Made by a program: the position numbers and the translations under genes
The notes under the pieces: generated by a model
What the model saw: only the letters and a program-made list of their open reading frames with translations
What the model was told of the DNA's origin: nothing
Database searches by the model: none
DNA from: Streptomyces sp. TRM70350
GTDB taxonomy: Bacteria > Actinomycetota > Actinomycetes > Streptomycetales > Streptomycetaceae
Assembly: GCF_019219825.1 (NCBI RefSeq)
Contig: NZ_JAHUXH010000037.1
Location: 1-64,000, forward strand
DNA: 64,000 nt
Direction: 5' to 3'
Shown here: positions 1-7,973 of the stretch, piece by piece
How positions within the stretch are numbered: position 1 is the first letter of the stretch
How the letters are laid out: each line of letters opens with the position of its first letter

Positions 1-1310
1 AGCCTGGCCAGAGGCCCCCTGACTGTCCTGTCTGCCCTTTCCGGCCGGAGCTACCTTCGGCAAGGAAGGCATCTCCAGCATGACAGGCACAGAGGCGGCG
101 GACACGAGGGACCAAGTCGTGGTCGGCGGGGTGGACTCGCACGCCGACACCATCCACCTTGCCGTGGTGACCGACCGGGGCGGGCACCTCGCCGACGCCC
201 AATTCCCCACCAGCGCTGCCGGATACGCCGCCGCGATCGCCTTCCTGCAGGCCCACGGCACCGTCGCCGCCGTCGGCGTGGAGGGCACGTCCTCCTACGG
301 CTCCGGCTTCACACACGCCGCCCGGCAGGCCGGCTTGGCCGTCGTCGAGGTCAACCGGCCTGACAAGGCCGAACGCCGCAGGATCGGCAAGTCCGACCCG
401 ATCGACGCATACGCCGCGGCCCGCGCCGTCGCATCCGGTCGCGCGACCAGCGCTCCGAAAGACGGGGCCATCGTCGGGATACGCGCCCTGCAGACCGCCG
501 CCCGCTCGGCGGTCAAGGCCCGCACCGCGACGCTCAACCAGATCACGCACCTTCTGATCACCGCCCCCGACGCCATCCGCGCCAAGTACACCGCCCTGTC
601 CGGCGACAAGCGCGTCACCACCCTCGCCCGACTCCGGCCGGCCAGCGACCCCGCGCACGCCCCGCTCCTGACAGCCCTGCGCACGCTGGCCAAGCGGGTC
701 CAGAGCCTGACCGAGGAGCACACGACCCTGACCGGGGAGCTTGACCAGCTGGTCACCATCGTCAACCCGGGCCTGCGCGCCGCCTACGGGGTGGGCCCGG
801 ACACCGCCGCCCAGCTGCTGATCACCGCTGGTGCGAACCCGGCCCGCCTTCGCACGGAGGCTTCCTTCGCTGCCCTGTGCGGCGCGGCGCCCGTCCCCGC
901 GTCGAGCGGGAAGACGAACCGGCACCGGCTCTCGCGGGGCGGCGACCGGGCGGCCAACGCCGCTCTCTACCGCATCGCGCTCGTGAGGATGGCCCGATGC
1001 CGGCGCACCCGCGAGTTCGTGGCCCGACAGACCCGCGCCGGACGCACGAAGAAGGAGATCATCCGGCTGCTCAAACGCGCGATAGCCCGCGAGGTCTTCC
1101 GGCTCTTGACCACCACAGTCGAGGTCCCCGGGATCGCGGATCTCAGGACCGCTCGCCAGGCCAAGAACATCACACTCACGGCCGCAGCGAACCACTTCGG
1201 AGTCTGGCCCGCCGTCATCTCCAACATCGAACGCGGCCTCCGCCGCGACGACACCTTCGCCGACGCCTACCGCCAGTGGCTCACCGCCGCTTGACCGACG
1301 ATAGGAGCAT
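1..1310 (+). mobile_element. IS110-family insertion sequence, ends not resolved
   Basis: The element is recognised from its intact transposase. IS110 elements have no long terminal inverted repeats and usually leave no target duplication, so neither end can be placed by eye. The left end may lie before the window. In IS110-group elements the bridge RNA that pairs target and donor is encoded in the noncoding stretch upstream of the transposase, so bases 1-79 may be its 3' part; this is inference. Downstream, host sequence resumes before the DUF3592 gene that ends at 1395. The extent given is approximate. Confidence 0.5.
80..1294 (+). CDS. IS110 family transposase with C-terminal helix-turn-helix
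   Basis: Transposase (recombinase) of 404 aa, full length for IS110. The N-terminal RuvC-like DEDD domain shows Asp19 in GGVDSHADT, Glu68 in GVEGTSSYG, and Asp106/Asp109 in KSDPIDAYAA. The C-terminal IS116/IS110/IS902 domain at about 232-305 carries GVGPDTAAQLL and the serine motif PVPASSGKTNRHRLSRGGD with candidate catalytic Ser275/276. In known IS110 enzymes the two domains act together on DNA guided by a bridge RNA. After a normal end near residue 350, about 50 residues (354-404, with LTAAANHFGVWPAVISNIERG) resemble an Xre/Cro helix-turn-helix, which is not part of the classical architecture. AAGGAAGG about 10 bases upstream supports the ATG. No frameshift or missing catalytic residue is seen, so the gene looks active. 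Confidence 0.93.
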   Translation: MTGTEAADTRDQVVVGGVDSHADTIHLAVVTDRGGHLADAQFPTSAAGYAAAIAFLQAHGTVAAVGVEGTSSYGSGFTHAARQAGLAVVEVNRPDKAERRRIGKSDPIDAYAAARAVASGRATSAPKDGAIVGIRALQTAARSAVKARTATLNQITHLLITAPDAIRAKYTALSGDKRVTTLARLRPASDPAHAPLLTALRTLAKRVQSLTEEHTTLTGELDQLVTIVNPGLRAAYGVGPDTAAQLLITAGANPARLRTEASFAALCGAAPVPASSGKTNRHRLSRGGDRAANAALYRIALVRMARCRRTREFVARQTRAGRTKKEIIRLLKRAIAREVFRLLTTTVEVPGIADLRTARQAKNITLTAAANHFGVWPAVISNIERGLRRDDTFADAYRQWLTAA

Positions 1311-1394
1311 CAATGGCCGAGCAGTCCGTCAGCCGCCGGAACGGTCGGGCCGTTGAGGGCCTCGGAGTGTGCCGAATCGCCGGAGGCAGAGGGG

Positions 1395-1841
1395 TCAGGG
1401 CATCGAGCCGTCCGAGTTCGCGACGACCATGAGAAAGACGGCGAAGGCGATGAAGGCGGTGAGGAAGACCAGGGCGCAGCCCGTGCTCGCGGCGAGTTTC
1501 CCCTGGGCCGGAACCCTGGCGGTGGCGCGTTCGGGACGGTCCGGCAGATAGTGCACGGTGACGATGTCGCCCTCGACCGTGGTCGGCGGCCCGCCCTCCT
1601 CGTCGAACCGGATGACGCGCCCGTCACGGGTCGTGAACTCGTAGACGTGGTGCAGCGTCGTACGCACCATGCTGTCTCCGCCGCCGCTGGTCGTCGTGTA
1701 CGACCGCACGCATCGAGCCTCGGCCGTGATCCCACTGGACCACGCACTGCTGACCTGGCGGGAGCGGCGGAGCACGACGACGGCACCGCACAGCGCAATG
1801 GCGATCATGAGGAGAGGTACGACGGTGAACAGAACTTCCAC
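1395..1841 (-). CDS. DUF3592 membrane protein
   Basis: A 148-residue protein with two hydrophobic segments, one at the N-terminus (about residues 4-24) and one near the C-terminus (about 117-140). They flank an extracytoplasmic region of roughly 90 residues with the DUF3592 pattern: a HHVYEFTTRDGRVIRF block followed by GDIVTVHYLPDRPERA. DUF3592 proteins are common in Streptomyces and their role is unknown. The gene stands alone: the IS110 element lies beyond its 3' end and 315 bases separate it from the TerD gene upstream on the same strand. Reading frame and ends look complete. Confidence 0.8.
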   Translation of the reverse strand: MEVLFTVVPLLMIAIALCGAVVVLRRSRQVSSAWSSGITAEARCVRSYTTTSGGGDSMVRTTLHHVYEFTTRDGRVIRFDEEGGPPTTVEGDIVTVHYLPDRPERATARVPAQGKLAASTGCALVFLTAFIAFAVFLMVVANSDGSMP

Positions 1842-2056
1842 GGATCCCCCGAGGTCGTACGCCGACCCTGAATGATCGGCGTGCCGGGGACCATACCCGG
1901 ACGACCGGCGGGTCCGTCTCGAAGCAGGCTGAGGACTCCGCCGTGTTCACCCACGTACACCAGGGGAAGAAGCGTCCGCCGTAAGAGGACCAGCCGGACG
2001 ACTGATCGCCGTGTGCTTCTCCGGCGGTGGCTCCGAGCCGGTGGCCGAGGACGAGG

Positions 2057-2085
2057 GGCTCCGGCGCTGGCCCTGCGCCGGAGCC
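2057..2085 (-). terminator. GC-rich hairpin downstream of the TerD-like gene
   Basis: A perfect 11-bp inverted repeat (GGCTCCGGCGC / GCGCCGGAGCC) with a 7-base loop sits 72 bases past the stop of the TerD-like gene. It lacks a U-tract, as many Streptomyces terminators do. The rest of the 1842-2156 gap shows no gene I can support. Confidence 0.6.
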
Positions 2086-2156
2086 ACCCGTCGTCGTACG
2101 CTCGTACGCCCTCGAAAATCGCCGTAGGTGCTAGTGGAAACGAGATTGACGAGCGG

Positions 2157-2690
2157 TCACGGCGTCGGCGGGAGGCCCATTGTCCTGGTGAAAGTGGCGG
2201 GGTCGTCCTCGAAGCCCTGGATACCGGCGTGGAAGTCCCACACCCCGGAGTCACCGCGCACGAACTCCGCGACCTTCGCCGCCGTGGAGCCGAGGATGCC
2301 GCCGAAGTCGTCCGTGGCGAGATCGGTGTAGCCCTCACGGATCCGCAGGGACGGCTTGATCACGCTGACGAAGGTGCGGCGGGCGGGGCGCTGCTGGATG
2401 ATGACGCCGACCACCACGCGCGCGTAGCGTGGGTCGAGCCGGTCGAGTTCCACCGTCAGGACCTCGTCCCAACCGAAGCCCTTGCCGTCCTTGCTGTCCC
2501 GGTTGAGCGTGATGGTCCCGTCCGGGGAGCGGCTGTCGAAGTGGACCACATAGGCGGGCTCACCGTACGGATCGCTCCTCAGGTAGGTCGCGGCGACTAT
2601 GTCCAGATCGGTGCGCGGCTGCCCCGCCGTACTCGGGTCCCACTTCACCGCGATCTCGACCTTGCGGATCCCCTTGGTGATGCCGCTCAT
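2157..2690 (-). CDS. TerD family protein
   Basis: A 177-residue member of the TerD/TerZ stress-protein family. Family members are calcium-binding beta-sandwich proteins linked to tellurite resistance, general stress and, in Streptomyces, development. The protein starts MSGITKGIRKVEIAVKWDPS, then shows LDIVAATYLRSDPYGEPAYVV, the SPDGTITLNRDSKDGKGFGWDE segment that is the usual acidic metal-binding loop, and LDRLDPRYARVVVGVIIQ. I chose ATG at 2690 because GAAGGGG lies 7-8 bases upstream; a longer form from 2762 adds 24 unconserved residues. The gene is monocistronic and diverges from the DUF4937 gene, 148 bases away. Its substrate or partner cannot be read from sequence. Confidence 0.85.
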   Translation of the reverse strand: MSGITKGIRKVEIAVKWDPSTAGQPRTDLDIVAATYLRSDPYGEPAYVVHFDSRSPDGTITLNRDSKDGKGFGWDEVLTVELDRLDPRYARVVVGVIIQQRPARRTFVSVIKPSLRIREGYTDLATDDFGGILGSTAAKVAEFVRGDSGVWDFHAGIQGFEDDPATFTRTMGLPPTP

Positions 2691-2838
2691 CGGACGTGCC
2701 CCTTCCCGTGTGACCGCAGCCCGAACTGCCGGGCGGCCCAAGCCGGTTGTCCATCCTGCCACGCGCGCGGGTGGGCGTGCGCGAGTGCGCCGCGTCCGGG
2801 CGTGACCGGCGCCACGCCCATGGCCTTACGATGGCGCG

Positions 2839-3444
2839 GTGCTGGTCAAGTGGATTCGCTGCACCGTGGTGGACCGCCGCGGCTTCGAGCGGGGGCAGCG
2901 AAAGTGGGCGGGGCTTCTCGGAGAGCCGGGATTTCGGGGACAGGGCGGAGGCTGGAGCCGGGGACGGCCCTCGGTGGCGCACATCTTCGCCTTCTGGGAA
3001 AGCCGTGCCTTCTACGACTCCTTCATGGCCCGCTCCCACGACCGGCTGGCGTCGGCCCAGTCCGGCACTTTCAAGGACGCCCAGGTCAGGCTGTTCGACT
3101 ACCGCTTCGACGTGAAGACGGGCTTCGAACCGCGCTTCACGGACGCCGACCTGGTCCGGGTGGCCCTCTGCCGCGTTCACGAGGAGCGCGTCGAGAACTT
3201 CACGCTGATGCAGGAGAAGGTCTGGAATCCCGCGATGGCAGGCTCGCCCGGGATGATCCGCGGGCTGTTCGCCGAGGCCCCGGGGCACGAGTTCATGGTC
3301 CTGTCGATGTGGCGGTCGGCCGCCGAGCACGGCAAGTACCGCACCGAGCGGGTCGAGAGGCTGGCCCTCCGGGCCCAGACGGAGGCGGACATCGCGGCAC
3401 TCACGGGCGACATCGTGGAGCTGGAGCCCACCTGGATCGTTTGA
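2839..3444 (+). CDS. DUF4937 / YdbC-like protein
   Basis: A 201-residue protein resembling Bacillus YdbC-like DUF4937 proteins, which have a ferredoxin-like (dimeric alpha-beta barrel) fold of unknown function. Visible features are an N-terminal LVKWIRCTVVDRRGFERGQRKW, a central SVAHIFAFWESRAFYDSFMA block, and a second similar half, VRVALCRVHEERVENFTLMQ through GHEFMVLSMWRSAAEHGKY. The duplication of the FWES/MWRS pattern suggests two barrel repeats. The start is GTG; the ATG at 2831 is out of frame. The stop codon lies inside a sequence repeated 45 bases downstream. Confidence 0.72.
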   Translation: MLVKWIRCTVVDRRGFERGQRKWAGLLGEPGFRGQGGGWSRGRPSVAHIFAFWESRAFYDSFMARSHDRLASAQSGTFKDAQVRLFDYRFDVKTGFEPRFTDADLVRVALCRVHEERVENFTLMQEKVWNPAMAGSPGMIRGLFAEAPGHEFMVLSMWRSAAEHGKYRTERVERLALRAQTEADIAALTGDIVELEPTWIV

Positions 3445-3499
3445 AAACCGGACCCGCCGACGTCTGACATCCGACGCCTCTCAGTTTGAAATCTGGACC
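3439..3499. repeat. 16-bp direct repeat spanning a stop codon
   Basis: GTTTGAAAACCGGACC (3439-3454), which contains the TGA of the preceding gene, recurs as GTTTGAAATCTGGACC (3484-3499), 14 of 16 identical. It lies in the 162-base gap before the histidine phosphatase gene. Confidence 0.55.
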
Positions 3500-3606
3500 G
3501 GTAAGAATGCGCCATATGTGGCTCATGGTGCGAGAACTCTGTGACCTACGCTGTAAGAAGCCCGCACGAGTGCTCGACACGTCGTCGCCCGATCTAGGGT
3601 TTCGGC

Positions 3607-4266
3607 ATGGCACGACCACGGCGCATCGTCCTTGTCCGGCACGGCGAGTCAACGGGCAATGTTGATGACTCGGTGTACGAGCGCGAGCCCGACCACGCAC
3701 TGGCACTGACCGAACGCGGCTGGCGACAGGCGGAGGAGGCCGGAAAACAGCTCCGCGAGATCTTCGGCCGGGAACGCGTCAGCGTGTACGTCTCCCCATA
3801 TCGCCGTACGCACGAGACGCTCCGCGCCTTTCACCTCGACCCCGACCTCATACGCGTCCGGGAGGAGCCCCGGCTGCGGGAGCAGGACTGGGGCAACTGG
3901 CAGGACCGTGACGACGTACAGCTGCAGAAGGCCTACCGCGACGCGTACGGGCACTTCTTCTACCGCTTCGCGCAGGGCGAGAGCGGCGCCGACGTGTACG
4001 ACCGGGTCGGCGGCTTCCTGGAGAGCCTGTACCGCAGCTTCGAGGCGCCGGATCACCCACCGAACGTGCTGCTGGTGACGCACGGCCTGGCCATGCGGCT
4101 GTTCTGCATGCGCTGGTTCCACTGGACGGTCGCCGAGTTCGAGTCGCTGTCAAACCCAGGGAACGGCGAGATACGAATGCTCGTTCTGGGAGAGAACGGC
4201 AAGTACACACTGGACCGGCCGTTCGAACGCTGGCGAGATCCAGAACCGTACGGGATCACTGGATAG
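3607..4266 (+). CDS. Histidine phosphatase family protein
   Basis: A 219-residue branch-1 histidine phosphatase (phosphoglycerate mutase-like). The RHG motif LVRHGESTGN holds the phosphoacceptor His. Supporting residues are SPYRRTHETL (Arg), EEPRLREQDWGNW (general acid Glu) and VTHGLAMR (second catalytic His). The long insert LQKAYRDAYGHFFYRFAQGESGADVYDR is typical of the broad-specificity actinobacterial phosphatases rather than of glycolytic GpmA. The natural substrate is unknown. Only 12 bases separate its stop from the ADP-ribosylglycohydrolase gene, so the two are probably cotranscribed. Confidence 0.88.
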   Translation: MARPRRIVLVRHGESTGNVDDSVYEREPDHALALTERGWRQAEEAGKQLREIFGRERVSVYVSPYRRTHETLRAFHLDPDLIRVREEPRLREQDWGNWQDRDDVQLQKAYRDAYGHFFYRFAQGESGADVYDRVGGFLESLYRSFEAPDHPPNVLLVTHGLAMRLFCMRWFHWTVAEFESLSNPGNGEIRMLVLGENGKYTLDRPFERWRDPEPYGITG

Positions 4267-4278
4267 AGTGGCAGGGCA

Positions 4279-5180
4279 ATGACTGACTCCTCTCCCGGTG
4301 GGCGCCTGGACCGCGCCCTGGCCAGCCTGCGCGGACTCGCGGTGGGGGACGCGCTGGGCTCCCAGTTCTTCGTGCCGGTGAACTACCCGCTGCTCAAAGG
4401 CCGCGAGCTGCCGCCCGGGCCCTGGCAGTGGACCGACGACACGGAAATGGCCTGCTCCGTGGTCGCCGTCCTCGTCGCCCACCACCGCATCGACCAGGAC
4501 GCCCTCGCCCGCTCCTTCGCCGAGCACCACGACTTCGACCGTGGCTACGGCCCCGCGGTCAACCGGCTGCTCCGGCTGATCCGGGAAGGCGGCGACTGGC
4601 GCGAGTTGGCCGCCGCGCTCTTCAACGGCCAGGGCTCCTGGGGCAACGGCGCCGCGATGCGCATCGCCCCACTGGGCGCCTGGTACGCGGACGACCCGGA
4701 GCAGGCCACGCACCAGGCGGAGATCTCCGCCTACCCCACGCATCAGCATCGCGAGGCCGTGGTTGGCGCCATGGCCGTCGCCGCGGCCGCCGCGCTGGTC
4801 GCGGCCCCCGGCGGACCGCCCAGCCCCGAGTCGCTGCTCGACGGAGTCGTCGCACTCGTCCCGAAGAGCGCCGTCGGTGCCGGGCTGCGCCGCGCCCGGG
4901 ACATGCTGGACTACGGCGACCCGGCCACGGTCGCGGCAGTACTGGGCTGCGGGCGGCGTACGACCGCCCATGACACCGTGCCCTTCGCCCTCTGGTCGGC
5001 CGCACGCTCCCTCGGCGACTACGGGAGGGGTTCTGGACGACCGCGCAGGCGGGCGGCGACGTGGACACCACCTGCGCCATCGTGGGCGGAGTGATTGCCG
5101 CGGGGAAGGCGGGGACGCCGCCCGCGCAGTGGGTGGGGCGGACGGAGGCGCTGCCGGACTGGGTGGGGGTGTCGGCTTAG
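4279..5180 (+). pseudogene. ADP-ribosylglycohydrolase, frameshifted near the C-terminus
   Basis: The frame that opens at 4279 encodes an ADP-ribosylglycohydrolase: LRGLAVGDALGSQF, then WQWTDDTEMACSVV (metal ligands), YGPAVNRLL and GSWGNGAAMRIAPLG. This enzyme family removes ADP-ribose from proteins or small molecules using a binuclear metal centre. After SLGDYG near 5022 the frame becomes unrelated and stops at 5094. The -1 frame from 5031 instead gives FWTTAQAGGDVDTTCAIVGG and continues to a TAG at 5178-5180; that is the conserved C-terminal metal-binding motif. One base is missing in the run CGGGAGGGG (about 5022-5030). Without the fix, the second Asp cluster is lost and the product should be inactive. 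This may be a real mutation or a homopolymer sequencing error. Confidence 0.85.
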
Positions 5181-5719
5181 CGCGTTCCTGTCATGCGGCG
5201 GCTGTGGTGGGACAGGAGGCCGTGGCTTCCCGGGATCCTTGCCGCTGTGGCTTCGTCGGCGTGGTGTCGCTGTGGCTCCGTGGAGCGTGACTTCGCGACC
5301 CCCGCTCCGCCATGGCTCTGTGGATCTGCGGCTTCGCAAGCCCGCGCCGCCCTGGCTTCCTGGAGCTGTCGCTTCCCGGCCCGTGGCTTGGTCAGCCGTG
5401 GCTACGTGACCGCGTGACCTGCGGCGATCGACGATCCATAACTCTCTGTGTGTTCTGGGAACTCTCCGTAACTGCCTGCGCGTTGTCCTGGAAACTGTTG
5501 TGCGAGGTGCGCACATGCGGAAGGCACGAGCGCCGTAGGGGGAGTCATGGAGGCGCTGCAGGTCGTGGTCCTTGTGCTGGCGGTCGCCGCCGTGGCGCGG
5601 CGCGTCCGTCGGCTGAAGCACACCGGTGGGATGCGGTGGGCGTCCCGGGCGGCGCGGGTGGCCGGGCATGTCCCCCTTTCCCTCAAACCCTCGGTTTCTG
5701 GTTCGTTGGGCACACTCGG
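5181..5719. other. Stretch without a supportable gene
   Basis: Between the ADP-ribosylglycohydrolase and the TetR remnant the DNA has many short overlapping frames. Imperfect repeats of GTGGCTTC/GCCGTGGCT occur at about 5210-5400. A possible gene start at 5547 has AGGGGGAGTC before ATG and opens MEALQVVVLVLAVAAVARR, a membrane-segment-like N-terminus, but after about 45 residues it runs into the TetR remnant in another frame. I regard it as debris. Confidence 0.4.
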
Positions 5720-6346
5720 ATGGTTACATCGCGCTGGGCTGCTGCCCCCGCTCGGGAGGCCGCCCCCGCTCGGGCGGCCTCCTTCCGTCGGCGCGGTGCC
5801 GTGCTCGAACGCGCGATCGTGGAAGCCGCGCAGCAACTCGGTACGGTCGGTCGGAGCGACCGAGAGACGGAGGGCGTGGCTACGCGTGCGCAGACCGGAA
5901 GGGCTGCGATTTACCGTCGTTGGCCGTCGCGGCCCTGTGCCGCGTGGCACGCGACGCGATGTACTCGCGCCTCCCCGGCTCGGCCCCCCGCTCCGTGATT
6001 CACGAATGCGACAGCGTCCAGGCGGAGCGTTTCATGACAGTCATCGTGCAAGGCGTGGTGAGCCCATGGTCAGGATGCTGCACGAGGTGACCGACCGCGG
6101 AATCGAGCGGGGGGAGGTAAGGTCCGACGCGGCGAACGGATACGTCTACGAGGCCATTCCGACGATGACGATGTACCGGTCGAATATGTGCGAGAGCGAA
6201 TGCTCGGACCAGGGCATCGAGGAGATGGCGACCAGGAGACGGTTCCGCTGCTGCGCCCGACCGGGGTGCGATTCCGGGTGTCGCCGTCCCGGTGGCGGCT
6301 TGCGCGAACCAGGGTGTCGCCGGGGGTTGCGGGCGGCGTAGTCTAA
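5720..6346 (+). pseudogene. TetR family regulator, decayed by frameshifts
   Basis: Pieces of one TetR repressor appear in order across three frames. The ATG at 5720 leads into RRRGAVLERAIVEAAQQLG and, after a degenerate patch, EGVATRAQTGRAAIYRRWPS, which is the HTH core with its tyrosine. Next, AALCRVARDAMYSRLPGS is in a second frame. Then MVRMLHEVTDRGIERGEVR, SDAANGYVYEAIPTMTMYRS and the degraded end VPLLRPTGVR follow in further frames up to a TAA at 6344-6346. The pieces fit the C-terminal ligand-binding domain seen in Streptomyces TetR proteins. At least three frameshifts make this a genuine remnant rather than one sequencing error. The target gene it once controlled is not evident. Confidence 0.75.
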
Positions 6347-6353
6347 GGGCGCC

Positions 6354-7055
6354 ATGCCGTACGAACCGCCTACTCACACCGTCGAGCGCTCCCTTCGCGC
6401 AACGACCGGAGCAAAGATCATTGCCGGTGTCGACGAGGTAGGGCGCGGCGCCTGGGCCGGGCCCGTCACCGTCTGTGCGGCGATCACCGGACTGCGCCGG
6501 CCGCCCGTGGGCCTCACCGACTCCAAGCTGCTCACCGTGAAACGGCGGACCGAGCTCGCCGAGGAGTTGCGGACCTGGGTGACGTCGTACTCCCTGGGGC
6601 ATGCGTCCCCGGAGGAGATCGACGACCTCGGGATGACGGCGGCACTGCGGATCGCGGCGGTGCGTGCCCTGCAGGGCCTGCCTGTCTGCCCCGACGCGGT
6701 GATCCTCGACGGCAAGCACGACTATCTCGGAGCGCCGTGGCGGGTCCGTACGGTGATCAAGGGCGATCAGTCGTGCGTGGCCGTGGCGGCGGCCTCGGTG
6801 ATCGCCAAGGTTCAGCGCGACAAAATGATGGCCGAACTGGGTATCGAACATGCAGACTTCGGTTTTGCGGACAACGCCGGGTATCCCTCACCCGTGCACA
6901 AGGCCGCACTGGCGGAGCGGGGCCCCACGCCCCACCACCGGTTGTCGTGGGCGTATCTTGATGCGCTGCCCCAGTGGCGGCACCTCAAGAAGGCCCGCAG
7001 CTGGGCGGACGGAAGCGTTCCGGAGGTCGAGGGCCAGCTCGGCTTCGATTTCTGA
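6354..7055 (+). CDS. rnhB: Ribonuclease HII
   Basis: RNase HII, 233 aa, cleaves the RNA strand of RNA-DNA hybrids 5' to single ribonucleotides embedded in DNA. The type-2 motif IIAGVDEVGRGAWAGP supplies the first Asp-Glu pair, AVILDGKHDYL the next Asp, and SVIAKVQRDKMM the last Asp. The family ending RLSWAYLDALPQWRHLK is present. It is complete, and ATG at 6354 begins 8 bases after the TetR remnant. It precedes a proline-rich conserved gene on the same strand. Confidence 0.96.
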   Translation: MPYEPPTHTVERSLRATTGAKIIAGVDEVGRGAWAGPVTVCAAITGLRRPPVGLTDSKLLTVKRRTELAEELRTWVTSYSLGHASPEEIDDLGMTAALRIAAVRALQGLPVCPDAVILDGKHDYLGAPWRVRTVIKGDQSCVAVAAASVIAKVQRDKMMAELGIEHADFGFADNAGYPSPVHKAALAERGPTPHHRLSWAYLDALPQWRHLKKARSWADGSVPEVEGQLGFDF

Positions 7056-7123
7056 CGGTTCCGGTCGCACGTATGTGCCACCCACCCGCGCGAGCCGTAC
7101 CAACGTTTGATAGACATCAACTC

Positions 7124-7774
7124 ATGCCTCTCATCCCCGAGGAGCCTCAGATTCACGAGAGTGCCCAGGGTCCCCGCGCTACTCCGGCCAGTGGCCGTAC
7201 CGCGCCGACCCCCCGTCCCGTACCCGGCCCCCGCCCCGCGGCCCCGCCGCGTCCTGGTCGTCCCGGCCCTCTCCGGCCGGCGCCGCCGGCGCAGCGTACG
7301 GGCGTGGCCGGGCCCAAGCCCGGGCCCGCGGGCCCGGACCCAACTGCCGCCTCTGCCGCGTCCGCTCCGGCTTCGACTCCGGCGACTCCGCAGATCCAGC
7401 TGATCCCGGCCCCGGCCGACGGCGCGCTCGACGCGGCCGAGGAAGCCGTGGACCTGCTGCTGGAGTCCGGCCGCGCCCCCGGTGACGTGCTGGTGATCAC
7501 CACCGGCGAGCCGCACCCCTGGGCCGCTCACGAGCTGTCCTTCGGTGAGGCGTCCTACTGGGCGCAGCACGATGCCCGCGACGACGTCTTCTACGCCGAC
7601 GCCGCCGTGGCCGACCGTGCCGCGTCCCGGCCCGTGGTCGTGGTCGCCGTCAACGGCGGTTCGGACGCCACTGCTGCCACCGCACTGCCCCTGGCTCTTA
7701 CCCGGGCCGGCGCCCTGCTGATCGTCTGCGGCGACCCGCAGCAGATCAACTCGGTGCTGGGCGCGGGCGTCTGA
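7124..7774 (+). CDS. Proline-rich conserved hypothetical protein
   Basis: A 216-residue protein with two parts. Residues 1 to about 95 are a Pro/Ala/Gly-rich disordered tail. The rest is a compact domain beginning IQLIPAPADGALDAAEEAV and containing DVLVITTGEPHPWAAHELSFG, RPVVVVAVNGGSDATAATAL and LLIVCGDPQQINSVLGAGV. I recognise it only as a Streptomyces conserved protein that follows rnhB; no enzyme motif is visible. Start ATG at 7124 is preferred over upstream in-frame codons because the upstream residues repeat the rnhB 3' region. Confidence 0.65.
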   Translation: MPLIPEEPQIHESAQGPRATPASGRTAPTPRPVPGPRPAAPPRPGRPGPLRPAPPAQRTGVAGPKPGPAGPDPTAASAASAPASTPATPQIQLIPAPADGALDAAEEAVDLLLESGRAPGDVLVITTGEPHPWAAHELSFGEASYWAQHDARDDVFYADAAVADRAASRPVVVVAVNGGSDATAATALPLALTRAGALLIVCGDPQQINSVLGAGV

Positions 7775-7973
7775 GCCAGTTCCAGCAGTTGGGGGGCGTT
7801 GGGCCCGCGAATTCGCCGTCCCGGCGGCGACTGCACGGCGTGGCCCTTGGCATGCGCGGACAACCTGCGTGCGCGTGCCCTCCGGCCGCTCTGGGGAAAG
7901 CGGCCGTGCCAGCCGTGCGTTCGTACGCCGTTGGTCTGCCGCGCGTGGGGCCGGTGCTCGTGGTCCGTGGCCC

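Noticed and set aside
5547..5690. Small membrane gene starting MEALQVVVLVLAVAAVA
   Set aside because: A good ribosome site is present, but the frame loses character after about 45 residues and runs into a TetR remnant.
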